Positions 36,901-45,733 are shown, numbered from the stretch's first letter. The stretch is DNA of 64,000 nucleotides from Amphibacillus sp. MSJ-3 (GCF_018919165.1 NZ_JAHLQM010000005.1:39620-103619), one strand, 5' to 3'. The notes: generated from the sequence alone by a model not told the origin. Numbers and translations: made by a program.

Positions 36901-37523
36901 CACCAATTGGTAGAACAATTGCAACAAATGAATGGTCACATCTTACTTTGACTGTTGATCATGATGAGATTAAAATTTATTTAAATGGCGAATTCGTATA
37001 TGGAGGAAATGATTTTCCAGATTTGTTTTCATCGGCAAAAAGCCAGTTTTCCCTAGGAGTGAATTATTGGGATGCTCCATATAAGGGGATGATGGATGAG
37101 TTAATGGTTTATGATAATTACCTGCTATCTGAAGATGAAGTACTTTCATATTACCAATCAATTCGTCCGGTTGATGATAATAAGGAAGATGGGGAAGATG
37201 GTGAAAAAGAGGATAGTGGTTCTCAAGATAGTGAGTTACCAGAAGATGAGCAACCTTCAATAGATAATGATCAAAAACAAGAAGATACCGATGATACAAC
37301 AAATGGACAAAATCAGATGAATAAAGACTCGGAAACGGATGAAGACTCAGAATTTGATCGTGATAATGACAGTGATCAATCTTCGCCTGATAGAACTGAG
37401 TTGGAATTACCAAAAACAGTAACACATTTATTTAATTATATAATGGCGGGCCTATTCTTCTTGTTAGTTGGCGGTCTTTATCTTCTATTCTATAATAAGC
37501 AGAAGAATAAAATTATAAGGTAG
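33903..37523 (+). CDS. Cell-wall-anchored GH43 arabinanase-like protein with aBig/Big_2 and two LamG domains
   Basis: A 1206-residue surface enzyme. Signal peptide (cleavage ~SVLA, residue 24); GH43 five-blade propeller (~38-400) with catalytic-base Asp in EVGVHDPSI, VVDPHVFFD, and a probable acid Glu in GGGVRIEASYIQYIPE, closest to endo-1,5-arabinanases. Then a small beta domain, an atrophied Ig-like repeat (~500-585), LamG-like lectin domain 1 (~590-795), a Big_2 domain (~800-880; VDSTTGEVTGVSEGVTKIVANA), LamG-like domain 2 (~885-1085), and an acidic Asp/Gln/Ser-rich spacer. It ends LPKTVTHLFN, a hydrophobic helix and KQKNK: a sorting signal close to the LPxTAxxxxN type of class D sortases. 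Likely releases arabinan side chains of pectin at the cell surface. Its two LamG domains resemble each other strongly. Confidence 0.85.
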   Translation: MKRVLLNFLIILLALPCSSFSVLAEQGQDSADIQKEGGPEFTEVGVHDPSIIKTNDTFYIFGSHLASAKSDDLVQWDQMTSEVSEDNPLFENVFEELKDVFDWAETDTLWAADVIQLPDGKYYMYYNACKGDSPLSAMGVAVAEDIEGPYKDLGLFLWSGRTPNPMDIEYNIDIHPNVVDPHVFFDKEGQLWMVYGSYSGGIFILEMDHETGFPIEGQGYGKKLTGGGVRIEASYIQYIPETDYYYLYVTFGGLAADGGYNMRIARSKSPDGPYLDAEGQDMIEAIGREGIPFDDEAIEPYGVKLVGNFQYRDLNGTGDFPTYGYVSPGHNSSYYDEETGHHFNIFHTRFPKRGEEHEVRVHLMPMNKNAWPVMAPHRYAGEKVEVVSNDEIFGSYHYINHGKEITAKIKQSEYIELNADGTISGSVTGRWNLEDEHYAQLLIEEDDGTVTYDGVFLRQWDETSQAYVMTFSAISEQGVSIWGSQFESTDDETIVENLINQLSIGYTDRVFDDLTLPTELARGATVTWESSNPEVISHSGEVTRPIIGAGNVRVELTATVHYNGVSRSKEFIAVVQEQVEDPTLDGLIAHYDFDNQLDEVLGHFPESSVTGARMDQIGGQITYAPGAVGEALELDGRSGIRLADGLIQTDVYSVAMWLNPTELKAISPAFFGAQTDEQWISYLPVGHDLVDGNTMLWSGTKWFDASSGRQIPVDQWTHVAFTVNKGDVTLFLDGEAVYHGSGFPDIFKNDQAKFALGVNYWDDPYHGLIDDLRVYGVALPEETVQLLLNGERQENVQVSTIQLSETEKRLVKDTRFIPEVKIFPINAYNQEIEWHSDNSDIAKVDSTTGEVTGVSEGVTKIVANAKDGSGTTASYQVRVTDGLAAHYNFENNLADFTENMEPGRITGNRITNTNGEITFADGIVGQAAVFDGQSGIRLPNGLISHSRYSLSIWLNPEELTDYSTAFFGARDQNNWLSIVPAGPADSQTMVWSGSDRWYDAPIGRTIATNEWSHLTLTVDHDEIKIYLNGEFVYGGNDFPDLFSSAKSQFSLGVNYWDAPYKGMMDELMVYDNYLLSEDEVLSYYQSIRPVDDNKEDGEDGEKEDSGSQDSELPEDEQPSIDNDQKQEDTDDTTNGQNQMNKDSETDEDSEFDRDNDSDQSSPDRTELELPKTVTHLFNYIMAGLFFLLVGGLYLLFYNKQKNKIIR

Positions 37524-37856
37524 CCATTCCTAATCAGTTATCGTTAATGATTAGAAAATATTCTTTAATAAAGTGACCTTTCGCTCAATAGGGTACTTAT
37601 TTATTTTGAATGGTGGAAGTGTAATCTTATTTTTAATTTTGCTAGAATCAATTATTCAATAATAATAGATTTAGAAAAAAAAAGAGCCAGCATTAAGCTA
37701 GCGGATTAAAAACAATATGAATCATATTTAGTTTAAGGCATGCAAAAAAAGGCCCTTGCCCGATCGTTTATTCAAATTGTTTAGATGATCTTTGTCTGAG
37801 TTTTGGCACAACACCTAAGAGAAGAGTTAATGATTTATGTTTTTGAAGACGAACAA
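37524..37856. other. Intergenic stretch without a supported gene
   Basis: Contains a short inverted repeat CTAATCA/TGATTAG (37530-37554) without a T-run, and a plus-strand reading frame ending QHLREELMIYVFEDEQLRSF at ~37884 that is preceded by a stop and no ribosome site. It may be the remnant of a decayed gene. Nothing else is recognisable. Confidence 0.4.
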
Positions 37857-38051
37857 TTACGAAGTTTTAATCTTCCTGATTGAGGAATTAGAAAAATAAA
37901 ACTGATTCATAACTTGATCAAGCCTTTGTGAAATATCAACAAGTGCTTTCGGATCATTCGTTTCGATATATTTTTGATACATCTCATGTCTTAACTGTTC
38001 AATTTCCGGGGTTGTTTTTATCAACAATTTCGCATTAGTAAATTGATTAAT
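37857..38051 (-). CDS. Spo0E-like aspartyl-phosphate phosphatase, non-canonical start
   Basis: A 64-codon frame absent from standard ORF searches because no ATG/GTG/TTG is near the ribosome site. On the minus strand AAGGAGG is followed after 6 bases by ATC and after 9 by ATT, then NQFTNAKLLIKTTPEIEQLR, a helix with HEMYQKYIETND and the Spo0E-family signature LVDISQRLDQVMNQFY (S-Q-x-L-D). Spo0E-type proteins dephosphorylate Spo0A~P and delay sporulation. The size (50-85 residues) and two-helix design fit. The start codon (ATT preferred) is inference; an in-frame TTG (KLL) lies 8 codons further but without a ribosome site. Confidence 0.6.
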   Translation of the reverse strand: MNQFTNAKLLIKTTPEIEQLRHEMYQKYIETNDPKALVDISQRLDQVMNQFYFSNSSIRKIKTS

Positions 38052-38289
38052 GATGCTAACCCTCCTTGATCTTTAATCCTATAATAGTTTAATGTAATTG
38101 TAATCATTTGTAAATAGCGAAACGAGTCTGCTTTTGTCTAGTTTTGTCTAATAAATAAGTAACTTAATAGAGGCTGGGACAAAACTCAGCTAAAATGAAA
38201 AAGGAATTCAGTTGATACTGGATTCCTTTTTCTTATGATCATCATTTAAATAGAATCATCACCTCTTAAATGTTTTTGAGGTGTCACTC

Positions 38290-38545
38290 CGTGATTTACA
38301 CTCTGGGTGGACGCTTTCCGCGGGCACGGCCTCGGGCGCACAGGATGTGGGTCAGTTAGACGTTGCCACAGTTTTAGTCTAACATTCCTTATTGCTCCAC
38401 TACCGTGTCGCAATAAGGATTTTCGGACTCGTGGGACTGGGACTGCGGTTACTCGTCCCACCGAAAACATTTGCGGTTACTCGTCCCATCGAAGACCGTT
38501 TACTGTTCCTGCTGGAGTCGCCACCCGCCGTTCCAATCACTGGCT
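38290..38545 (-). repeat. Nested repeat block: GC-rich Bacillaceae palindromic repeat carrying an inverted CTGTCAGT-family copy (copy 5)
   Basis: The outer arms read GACGCTTTCCGCGGGCACGG and GTTCCTGCTGGAGTCGCCAC, a GC-rich interspersed repeat type I recognise from many Bacillaceae genomes; a cousin lies at 63870-63990. Between them, on the minus strand, are the words of the CTGTCAGT family right half: GGACGAGTAACCGCAAATG, GGGACGAGTAACCGCAGTCC, and the GTTAGACT...GTCTAAC region. Overlapping short ORFs here are artefacts of GC-rich DNA. Confidence 0.65.
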
Positions 38546-38570
38546 GGGCGCTCCTAATAATGGATCATAA

Positions 38571-38900
38571 GAAGAAACACAAAAAGAAGATATGAGAAGA
38601 AAGCTTTTAGAAGAAAAGACTGGCGAAACTTACGGTCAAGGTAAAATGGATGTTGAGCCGTTCTTTGGGTTTTTGAAGGCTAATTTGGGCTTCACTCGTT
38701 TATCTTTAAGCGGTAAATCCAAAGTACATAATGAACTAGGATTTGCGTTATTGGCTGTGAACTTAAGGAAGTTCAGGGCTAATAACTCTAAGATTCCAAA
38801 GCATTCAAACCACTACAAAAATGAAAATGGTTCTATTTACGAAAAAACCGTAAATAGAACCATTTTTTACTCAGTGAGACTAGTTATGTTCCCAGCCTCT
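38571..38900 (+). pseudogene. IS1182-family transposase, C-terminal remnant
   Basis: The frame opens after a stop at 38568 and reads EETQKEDMRRKLLEEKTGET, then GKMDVEPFFGFLKANLGFTR and KSKVHNELGFALLAVNLRKF, the highly conserved end of IS1182 transposases (normally DVEPVFGxLKxNxxFxRF). The N-terminal DDE core is missing, replaced by repeat DNA, and the natural stop is lost so the frame runs past the element into the 3' end of ppc. Confidence 0.8.
38824..38868. terminator. Bidirectional terminator at the right end of the IS, serving ppc
   Basis: AAAATGGTTCTATTTACG pairs perfectly with CGTAAATAGAACCATTTT (18 bp), with A and T runs on either side, so it can act on both strands. It is the first terminator downstream of ppc (minus strand), 43 bases from its stop. 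Confidence 0.8.
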
Positions 38901-38910
38901 TTTAGTTTGA

Positions 38911-41667
38911 TCAACCAGTATTTCGTAATCCAGCTGCAATTCCATTGATAGTTGATAATACTTCTTCAAGTAATTGTGAGTATTGTTGATCATCATCATC
39001 TAGTAGTCGCAATTGATTAAGTAATTGTACTTGAATGAGATTTAGTGGATCAACTAATGGGTTACGTAAACGTACTGATTCTTTAATGTTTGGTTGATGA
39101 TCCATTAATTCCTCTTGTTGGACAATTTCTAAGATAACCTCTTTTGTTAGAGTATGTTCATCCTTGATCTGATTAAATATACGTTTGCTGACTTCTTCGT
39201 CATCGATCATCTGAGTATAGGCCTCAGCTATTTCGAAATCTGCCTTAGTTAAAGCCATCTGTAGGTTATTAACAGTTGACTGGAAGAATGGCCAGTGTTT
39301 ATACATATCTCTTAATAATTCTATATTATTTGTTTTATCTAGGTATGCTTTTAAACCAGAGCCTGTGGCATACCATGCCGGAAGAAGCTGTCGTGACTGC
39401 GTCCAAGCAAATACCCAAGGAATCGCCCGCAAGTCCTCAAAACGATCGCTACCTTTACGTTTCATTGGTCGTGAACCAATGTTTAATTCTCCTAATTCAT
39501 TTAATGGAGTTCCTTGATTAAAGTACTTCAAGAAATCTGGATCACCAAAAACTAAATCTTGATATTTTTTCAATGCAACTTCTGAAGCATATGCCATTGC
39601 TTGATGGGCTTCTTCTGTTGGCATTTCATCTTGTTTCTCAGATTGAACAATGCCTCCGATTGATGTTAATAATACGGATGTTGCTTGTTCAAGACTTCGA
39701 TAGGCGATGTCTGGTAACAAATACCGTGAAGATAAGACTTCTCCTTGCTCTGTAATTTTAACGCCATCCCCTAGAGTAATTGGTGGTTGTGAAAGAAGAC
39801 TTGAATATAGTGGACCACCACCACGCCCTAATGATCCTCCACGACCATGGAAGTATTTCAATTTAATACCATAGGAAGTGGCGATTGAATGAATTTCTTC
39901 TTGTGTTTGATATAGCTCCCAATTTGCGGTAATATTTCCGCCATCTTTACTACTATCGGAGTAACCTAGCATGATTTCTTGTAAGTCACCACGGGCTTCG
40001 ATATGTTTTCGATATAGAGGGATATCAAAAAGGCGTCTAATCATTTTCGGACCAAATTGTAAATCATCAATCGTCTCTAACAATGGAACAATGTGAAGTC
40101 GACTTTTCACTCTTCCATTTGGATAGACACGGTAAAGACCAACCTCTTTTGCCAAGACTAATACTTCCAAAATATCACTTACTGAGGTGGTCATACTAAT
40201 TAAGTAAACCTCAATCGCTCTTTCACCAAAAGTATCTTTTGCTTCTTTGATCGTTCTAAATGTTTCAATCATTTCTTGAGTTTCCTCAGTAAACTCATCA
40301 TAGATAGAGATGAGAGGACGTGGATCCTCTAGCACACTAATTAAAGTTTCAAGTTTCTCTTCCTCATTGAGTGATTTATAGTCGTCAGTTATCCCAACTA
40401 ATTGGAAGATTTCAGTTAGTGTATTTTCATGTTCACCACTATGATTTCTGACATCTAAAGTTGCTAAGTGGAAACCAAAGAGTTCAACTTGTCTAATCAC
40501 CTTGCGCAACAGCTTAATTGGATTTCCCTTTGGATGATGTAATTCAAGACTATCTTGGATTAAAATTAAATCATCAATTAAGGCATGTGCATCGCGATAC
40601 CCACCTACCTCGTCAATTGAAGTTAATTTGAGGCGGCGAAGGATAAGCCCAAGTTTTATTCGATAAACTTCATCTTCTTTATGCCAACCATTATACTGAA
40701 GTTCTTTTTGATCTTCAGCAATTGATTTTACAAGTGCACCACTTACATCCACTCGTTTTGTTGATTGACTTAACTTTTCTTTTAATTGTTCTATGGATTC
40801 TTCATATTTACTTAAAACTAGTTTACGATGTTCTGTTAAAGTTTTATATGTTGTTTTCGCTTTTACGAAAGGATTCCCATCACGGTCGCCACCAATCCAA
40901 GATCCAAATCTTAGGAAGGAAGGGACATGAAAACGATGGTTGTATTTATCTTCTAATAATTCTTCTAAGTTTTGATGAACTAAAGGTAGAACATCGAATA
41001 GAACCTTATCAAAGAAGTAAAGTCCATTTGATACTTCTTTCATAACAGAAGGCTTTTCCTCGCGGATTTCAGCAGTTTGCCACAAAATTGTAATTTCAGT
41101 TTCAATTTTTTCTCTAATCACTTTTTTATCGTAGCGTGTATAGGCAAACTCCCGGTCTTTTAATAAGTCTGCAATTTTATGATGGATGCGTAGCATTGTC
41201 CGACGGGTTGCTTCTGTAGGGTGAGCTGTAATGACAAGTTCCAAAGATAATTTTTCTAATGCACTTTCAACCTGTTCAATTGAGATGTTATTTTCAAATA
41301 GTTGATTAACACCTTCTTCTAATGAACGTGGTTGAATAACAGTGTCATCTTGCATTTGATATTGTCTTCTACGTCTAATTCGATAATTTTGTTCTGCTAT
41401 GTTGTAAAGTTGTAGGTTTACCGAAAAAGCACGGATCACCTTTTCACGTAGTGGTGGTTCAAGTTTTTTAATTTCCTCATTTAATTGATCAAAGTTACTT
41501 GGCCGATCACCATCACGAAGTGCTTTTGATAACGTGCGGAAATGGATGACGGTGTTGAGTAGCTCTTCACCACCTTCATGACGTAACACTCCATCTAGAA
41601 TTTTGTTTAGATAATCAACATCATGGTTCAGTGTAATGTTACTTAGTTGCAAATTAAATTGTTTCAT
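38911..41667 (-). CDS. ppc: Phosphoenolpyruvate carboxylase
   Basis: A 918-residue enzyme fixing bicarbonate onto PEP to give oxaloacetate, the anaplerotic entry to the TCA cycle. Catalytic His in VITAHPTEATRR (about residue 149), GSWIGGDRDGNPFV, the GHGRGG-type loop as KYFHGRGGSLGRGGGP, MLGYSDSSKDGG and the C-terminal INGIAAGLRNTG are all intact. Start ATG 41667 (MKQFNLQL) follows AAAGGAAGTGA; an upstream TTG at 41685 overlaps that ribosome site. B. subtilis relies on pyruvate carboxylase instead. A remnant IS sits immediately downstream but has not damaged the gene. Confidence 0.97.
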   Translation of the reverse strand: MKQFNLQLSNITLNHDVDYLNKILDGVLRHEGGEELLNTVIHFRTLSKALRDGDRPSNFDQLNEEIKKLEPPLREKVIRAFSVNLQLYNIAEQNYRIRRRRQYQMQDDTVIQPRSLEEGVNQLFENNISIEQVESALEKLSLELVITAHPTEATRRTMLRIHHKIADLLKDREFAYTRYDKKVIREKIETEITILWQTAEIREEKPSVMKEVSNGLYFFDKVLFDVLPLVHQNLEELLEDKYNHRFHVPSFLRFGSWIGGDRDGNPFVKAKTTYKTLTEHRKLVLSKYEESIEQLKEKLSQSTKRVDVSGALVKSIAEDQKELQYNGWHKEDEVYRIKLGLILRRLKLTSIDEVGGYRDAHALIDDLILIQDSLELHHPKGNPIKLLRKVIRQVELFGFHLATLDVRNHSGEHENTLTEIFQLVGITDDYKSLNEEEKLETLISVLEDPRPLISIYDEFTEETQEMIETFRTIKEAKDTFGERAIEVYLISMTTSVSDILEVLVLAKEVGLYRVYPNGRVKSRLHIVPLLETIDDLQFGPKMIRRLFDIPLYRKHIEARGDLQEIMLGYSDSSKDGGNITANWELYQTQEEIHSIATSYGIKLKYFHGRGGSLGRGGGPLYSSLLSQPPITLGDGVKITEQGEVLSSRYLLPDIAYRSLEQATSVLLTSIGGIVQSEKQDEMPTEEAHQAMAYASEVALKKYQDLVFGDPDFLKYFNQGTPLNELGELNIGSRPMKRKGSDRFEDLRAIPWVFAWTQSRQLLPAWYATGSGLKAYLDKTNNIELLRDMYKHWPFFQSTVNNLQMALTKADFEIAEAYTQMIDDEEVSKRIFNQIKDEHTLTKEVILEIVQQEELMDHQPNIKESVRLRNPLVDPLNLIQVQLLNQLRLLDDDDQQYSQLLEEVLSTINGIAAGLRNTG

Positions 41668-41956
41668 TAAATCACTTCCTTTCAAAAATTCTCATAACAT
41701 AAAGCCTTGATATATATGGATGATGGGCTTTTATAATTTTAAAAAACCTCTTTTAAAAGGTGAGTTAAAAAAGCTATAAATGTATCATAACATGAATTAT
41801 TCTGAAAAATAACTAAAAAATTCTGACAAACATCGAATATCGGCCCTTGTTATGATTATTAGTTATTTAATGGCTATATTTGTCGTCTTATTAATCTCAA
41901 TAAGAGATTAATAAGCTTTAGAAATTAGAAAAAAGTCACTTTTTTATAAAAAACTA

Positions 41957-41985
41957 TTGATAACGCTTTCAGAATTAGGTATGAT
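41957..41985 (+). promoter_or_regulatory. glpK promoter with overlapping cre
   Basis: TTGATA (41957-41962), 17-base spacer, TATGAT (41980-41985). TGATAACGCTTTCA (41958-41971) has a single mismatch to the CcpA cre consensus and covers the -35 and spacer, so glucose should repress glycerol kinase. The layout is the same as at 1358. Confidence 0.8.
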
Positions 41986-42025
41986 AGATAGGTAGCAAGC
42001 GAGCTGCATCCCTTCGCAAGTATTG

Positions 42026-42070
42026 ACCTATACCATGATTATTTAATAAAAATGGTATAGGTATTTTTTT
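42026..42070 (+). terminator. Leader terminator (attenuator) of glpK
   Basis: ACCTATACCAT pairs with ATGGTATAGGT (11 bp) and is followed by ATTTTTTT, only 22 bases before the glpK start and ~35 bases after the expected transcript start. A terminator inside the leader means glpK is expressed only when it is overridden. In B. subtilis glp operons this is done by GlpP with glycerol 3-phosphate, the likely mechanism here. Confidence 0.85.
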
Positions 42071-42088
42071 GTTGAAAAGGAGCCATAA

Positions 42089-43585
<1,497 letters not shown>

Positions 43586-43595
43586 ATCTAAATGG

Positions 43596-43642
43596 CAAGA
43601 CCTTGACTTCTCGATAAAGGAATCAAGGTCTGTTGTTTTTTT
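43596..43642 (+). terminator. Terminator of glpK
   Basis: AGACCTTGA (43598-43606) and TCAAGGTCT (43623-43631) pair, with further pairing inside, followed by GTTGTTTTTTT. Confidence 0.85.
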
Positions 43643-43647
43643 ATCGC

Positions 43648-43857
43648 TGTGTAACTGTCAGTAAGGCTCCCATTTGGAGAATTCAAGGGGAAACTAAGTA
43701 TTGTAAGTGGGAGATCGACTGACAGTAAGTGCCTGATTGGTTCAAGGGTCTTTAGGTCATCCCCTTGTGGTAGTAATAATCAGTGGGATAGGGAGAAGGC
43801 AGACTAAAACGACCAGGTCCCGTGGGCCCCATTGATTAAAGTTTCACTTTATAAAAA
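43648..43857 (+). repeat. CTGTCAGT repeat family, near-complete (copy 6)
   Basis: Words in order: GTGTAACTGTCAGTAAGGCT, CCCATTT, GAATTCAAGGGGAAACTAAG, AAGTGGGAGATCGACTGACA, CCTGATTGGTTCAAGG, TTTAGGTCAT, CCCTTGTGGTAGTAA, CAGTGGGATAGGGAGAAGGC, AGACTAAAAC, GATTAAAGTTTCACTTTA. It lacks the GGGACGAGTAACCGC units found in copies at 45768 and 51089. It lies between convergent genes. Confidence 0.85.
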
Positions 43858-43863
43858 GGATGA

Positions 43864-44787
43864 CTATCTCACAAATTGTGGGTGATCTTTTGAGACAAGA
43901 TCTAATTTTGCTGCTGCAGCATTTTTACTTACTTGTTCTGGTGTTTTACATCCTGGAATAACAGTTGTTACAGCGGGGTGTTGTAAACACCATGCTAGTG
44001 CCCACGTTGCCATAGGGATTCCAGCGGGTACTTCTTCTTTGGCGATTGTCTCCACCATTTTTAACAGCTTATCTTGTTCTTCTTTGTTACGACGGGAACG
44101 GACATCATTTTCGCTGAACTTATTACCTGGTTTGTATTTACCGCTTAAATAGCCACTTGCTAATGGGACACGTGCAAGGATTCCTAAATCTTCTTGTTCA
44201 GCAATTGGGAAGATATCTGTTTCAGGTTCCCGAGTTAATCGATTGTAGATTATTTGAAGTGCATCAACCCCAACCGATTTAGCTGTTTTAGTTTGATGAA
44301 TACTCGGTTCATTCTGCAAGGAAATTCCTAGATAGCGGATTTTACCAGCTTGTTTCTGTTTATCTAGCATTGTCCATAAATCGTCATTATTAAATTCCTC
44401 ATCTGTCAAGGAATGAGCTTGATAAAGATCAATATAATCCGTATTTAATGCTTTTAAAGAAGCGTCTAGTTGCTTGAGAACTTCATCCGCATTGACATGG
44501 CGAGTACGTTCGAATACCGAGTGAAAATGATGACCGAATTTTGTTGCAACAATCCAGTCTTCACGCTTGTGTCTTTTTAAATAATCCCCAATAAATTGTT
44601 CAGAAAGATGATCACCATAGCATTCGGCGGTATCTATTAGATTAATGCCTTCTAATTGTGCCTGATTTAGAATTTGATCCACTTGGTTTTGAGTAAAGTT
44701 CATTCCCCACTCACCACCAAATTGCCATGTACCGACCCCAATAACTGAGACATCTAAACTTGTTTGACCAATTTTACGATAGTGCAT
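43864..44787 (-). CDS. Aldo/keto reductase
   Basis: A 307-residue NADPH-dependent oxidoreductase barrel. GTWQFGGEWG, catalytic tetrad Asp and Tyr in LIDTAECYGDHLSEQFIG, Lys in IVATKFGHH and His in LYQAHSLTDEE, and the C-terminal coenzyme region AVTTVIPGCKTPEQV are clear. The second ATG (44787) has the proper distance to AAGGAGTG. Substrate unknown; relatives reduce methylglyoxal and other aldehydes. Single gene with its own promoter; convergent with glpK. Confidence 0.9.
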   Translation of the reverse strand: MHYRKIGQTSLDVSVIGVGTWQFGGEWGMNFTQNQVDQILNQAQLEGINLIDTAECYGDHLSEQFIGDYLKRHKREDWIVATKFGHHFHSVFERTRHVNADEVLKQLDASLKALNTDYIDLYQAHSLTDEEFNNDDLWTMLDKQKQAGKIRYLGISLQNEPSIHQTKTAKSVGVDALQIIYNRLTREPETDIFPIAEQEDLGILARVPLASGYLSGKYKPGNKFSENDVRSRRNKEEQDKLLKMVETIAKEEVPAGIPMATWALAWCLQHPAVTTVIPGCKTPEQVSKNAAAAKLDLVSKDHPQFVR

Positions 44788-44825
44788 CGTCATTCACTCC
44801 TTACATTACAATATGCTTTTAGGAT

Positions 44826-44853
44826 ATCATATTTATATTTTTGTTAAAAACAA
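44826..44853 (-). promoter_or_regulatory. Sigma-A promoter of the aldo/keto reductase
   Basis: On the minus strand TTGTTT (44853-44848), 16-base spacer, TATGAT (44831-44826). It sits between the small RNA candidate and the gene, so the gene does not depend on upstream transcription. Confidence 0.6.
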
Positions 44854-44877
44854 TTGATCGCTCTAAGAAAAATAATT

Positions 44878-44942
44878 ACCGCAGTGCAATTGTCAGTAAG
44901 CCCCTACTTCAAGCATTAAAAGGAAACTAAGCATTGTGAGAG
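44878..44942 (+). repeat. CTGTCAGT repeat family, left part (copy 7)
   Basis: TTACCGCAGTGCAATTGTCA, GTAAGCCCCTACTTCAAGCA, TTAAAAGGAAACTAAGCATT. Only the first ~65 bp of the family is present. Confidence 0.75.
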
Positions 44943-44974
44943 TTAGAATTTTTTTAGAGTGAATCAATTAGGAT

Positions 44975-45114
44975 AAAAAAAAACACCCAAACTTTCGATG
45001 TATTGGGTGTCAATAAGGGGGACAATCTAATTTGAAAAATACGCTATCTCTACTGAGAGCATGAACTGAGTATTCAAGTCGTTAGGAGAGATATACATTT
45101 CAAAATTGTAACCG
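44975..45114 (-). ncRNA. Candidate ~140-nt small RNA with C-rich loop and intrinsic terminator
   Basis: On the minus strand a TATAAT (45126-45121) with ATGTAA 17 bases upstream is followed by an RNA able to fold into one long imperfect hairpin (CAATTTTGAAA with TTTCAAATTAGATTG, and TATCTCT with AGAGATA). A single-stranded GTCCCCCTTATTG follows, then a terminator ACACCCAA/TTGGGTGT and nine U. No open frame or ribosome site lies inside. The exposed CCCCC motif is typical of Gram-positive sRNAs that pair with Shine-Dalgarno sequences (RsaE/RoxS, FsrA), but I do not recognise this as one of them. Confidence 0.6.
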
Positions 45115-45120
45115 TTTTCA

Positions 45121-45149
45121 TTATATGATAAAATTTAAAACTTTACATG
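45121..45149 (-). promoter_or_regulatory. Promoter of the small RNA candidate
   Basis: TATAAT (45126-45121 on the minus strand) is consensus; the -35 ATGTAA has three of six consensus bases at the ideal 17-base spacing. Confidence 0.5.
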
Positions 45150-45478
45150 ATTAAAAGGACCTATTTTTATGCCTTTAATTGTAATTGCAAAATCAATCTA
45201 TCAAAACTTATATGGGGAAATCTTTGTAGGCAGAAATGAATGAAGCTGAGATCAAGTGGCTGGCCTTATGACCGATAGTGATGGTCTATCAAACAGAAAT
45301 GCAGTAGCTTAAAAACAGAATGAAAAAAGGTTCAAATCTTTTAAGTGAATTTTTTAAAAAAATCAACTAAAGAGAATCCTTTTTAAACAATATCTCATAG
45401 ATCAACCTATTTTAAGAGAAATTAAGCGTGATTTAATTGTTACATGATTAGCAAACCTTTTGGATGTTTGACGATCGT
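45150..45478. other. Intergenic stretch, possibly decayed coding DNA
   Basis: No intact gene. A plus-strand frame around 45275-45370 reads MVYQTEMQ, stop, LKNRMKKGSNLLSEFFKKIN, stop, which looks like the worn end of a helical protein, but I cannot name the family and there is no ribosome site. Confidence 0.35.
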
Positions 45479-45479
45479 T

Positions 45480-45508
45480 TTGTTTTATTTCAAAAAGAAG
45501 CGTATAAT
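45480..45508 (+). promoter_or_regulatory. Sigma-A promoter of the YdjO-like gene
   Basis: TTGTTT (45480-45485), 17-base spacer, TATAAT (45503-45508). It lies downstream of the in-frame ATG at 45464, showing that the real start is 45539. Confidence 0.75.
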
Positions 45509-45538
45509 AGGAGTTGGACCCAAGAAAGGGGTGGTTTG

Positions 45539-45724
45539 ATGGCTTATTATAATAATAGACGTGAACCAGTAGAGGAAATTGAAACTAGAATTTGGTCATG
45601 TACAAATGAGGACTGTGTTGGTTGGATGCGGGCAGATTATACTTTTGATCAGAATCCAACTTGCCCACTATGTAACTCTGAAATGATCGAAGAAACAAAA
45701 GTACTACCTAAAATAACAAAATAA
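45539..45724 (+). CDS. Small YdjO-like cold-inducible zinc-ribbon protein
   Basis: A 61-residue protein starting MAYYNNRREPVEEIE after AAAGGGGTGG. Two Cys pairs (WSCTNEDCVGWMR and PTCPLCNSEM) make a zinc ribbon. Length, the CTxEDCxGWxR motif and the CPLC motif match B. subtilis YdjO and related proteins named cold-inducible. Function unknown. Single-gene unit with strong promoter and terminator. Confidence 0.8.
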   Translation: MAYYNNRREPVEEIETRIWSCTNEDCVGWMRADYTFDQNPTCPLCNSEMIEETKVLPKITK

Positions 45725-45733
45725 ATATGAGAT

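Larger units (their letters stand above)
38169..38900 (+). mobile_element. Decayed IS1182-family insertion sequence with nested repeats
   Basis: The left end AGAGGCTGGGACAAAACTCA (38169) and right end GTTCCCAGCCTCT (38888-38900) are inverted copies of the classic IS1182-type terminus. Inside are a left-end hairpin (AAAAAGGAAT...ATTCCTTTTT, 38198-38230), an inserted block of unrelated repeat DNA (38290-38545) and only the C-terminal ~80 codons of a transposase. The element cannot move on its own. It lies ten bases beyond the end of ppc. Confidence 0.75.

Noticed and set aside
36970..37425. 151-residue minus-strand frame
   Set aside because: Antisense to the Asp/Gln-rich spacer of the GH43 protein; its His/Leu-rich composition is the mirror of that low-complexity DNA.
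38246..38595. Overlapping 67-87 residue frames on both strands
   Set aside because: They lie in GC-rich repeat DNA within the IS relic and have no family resemblance.
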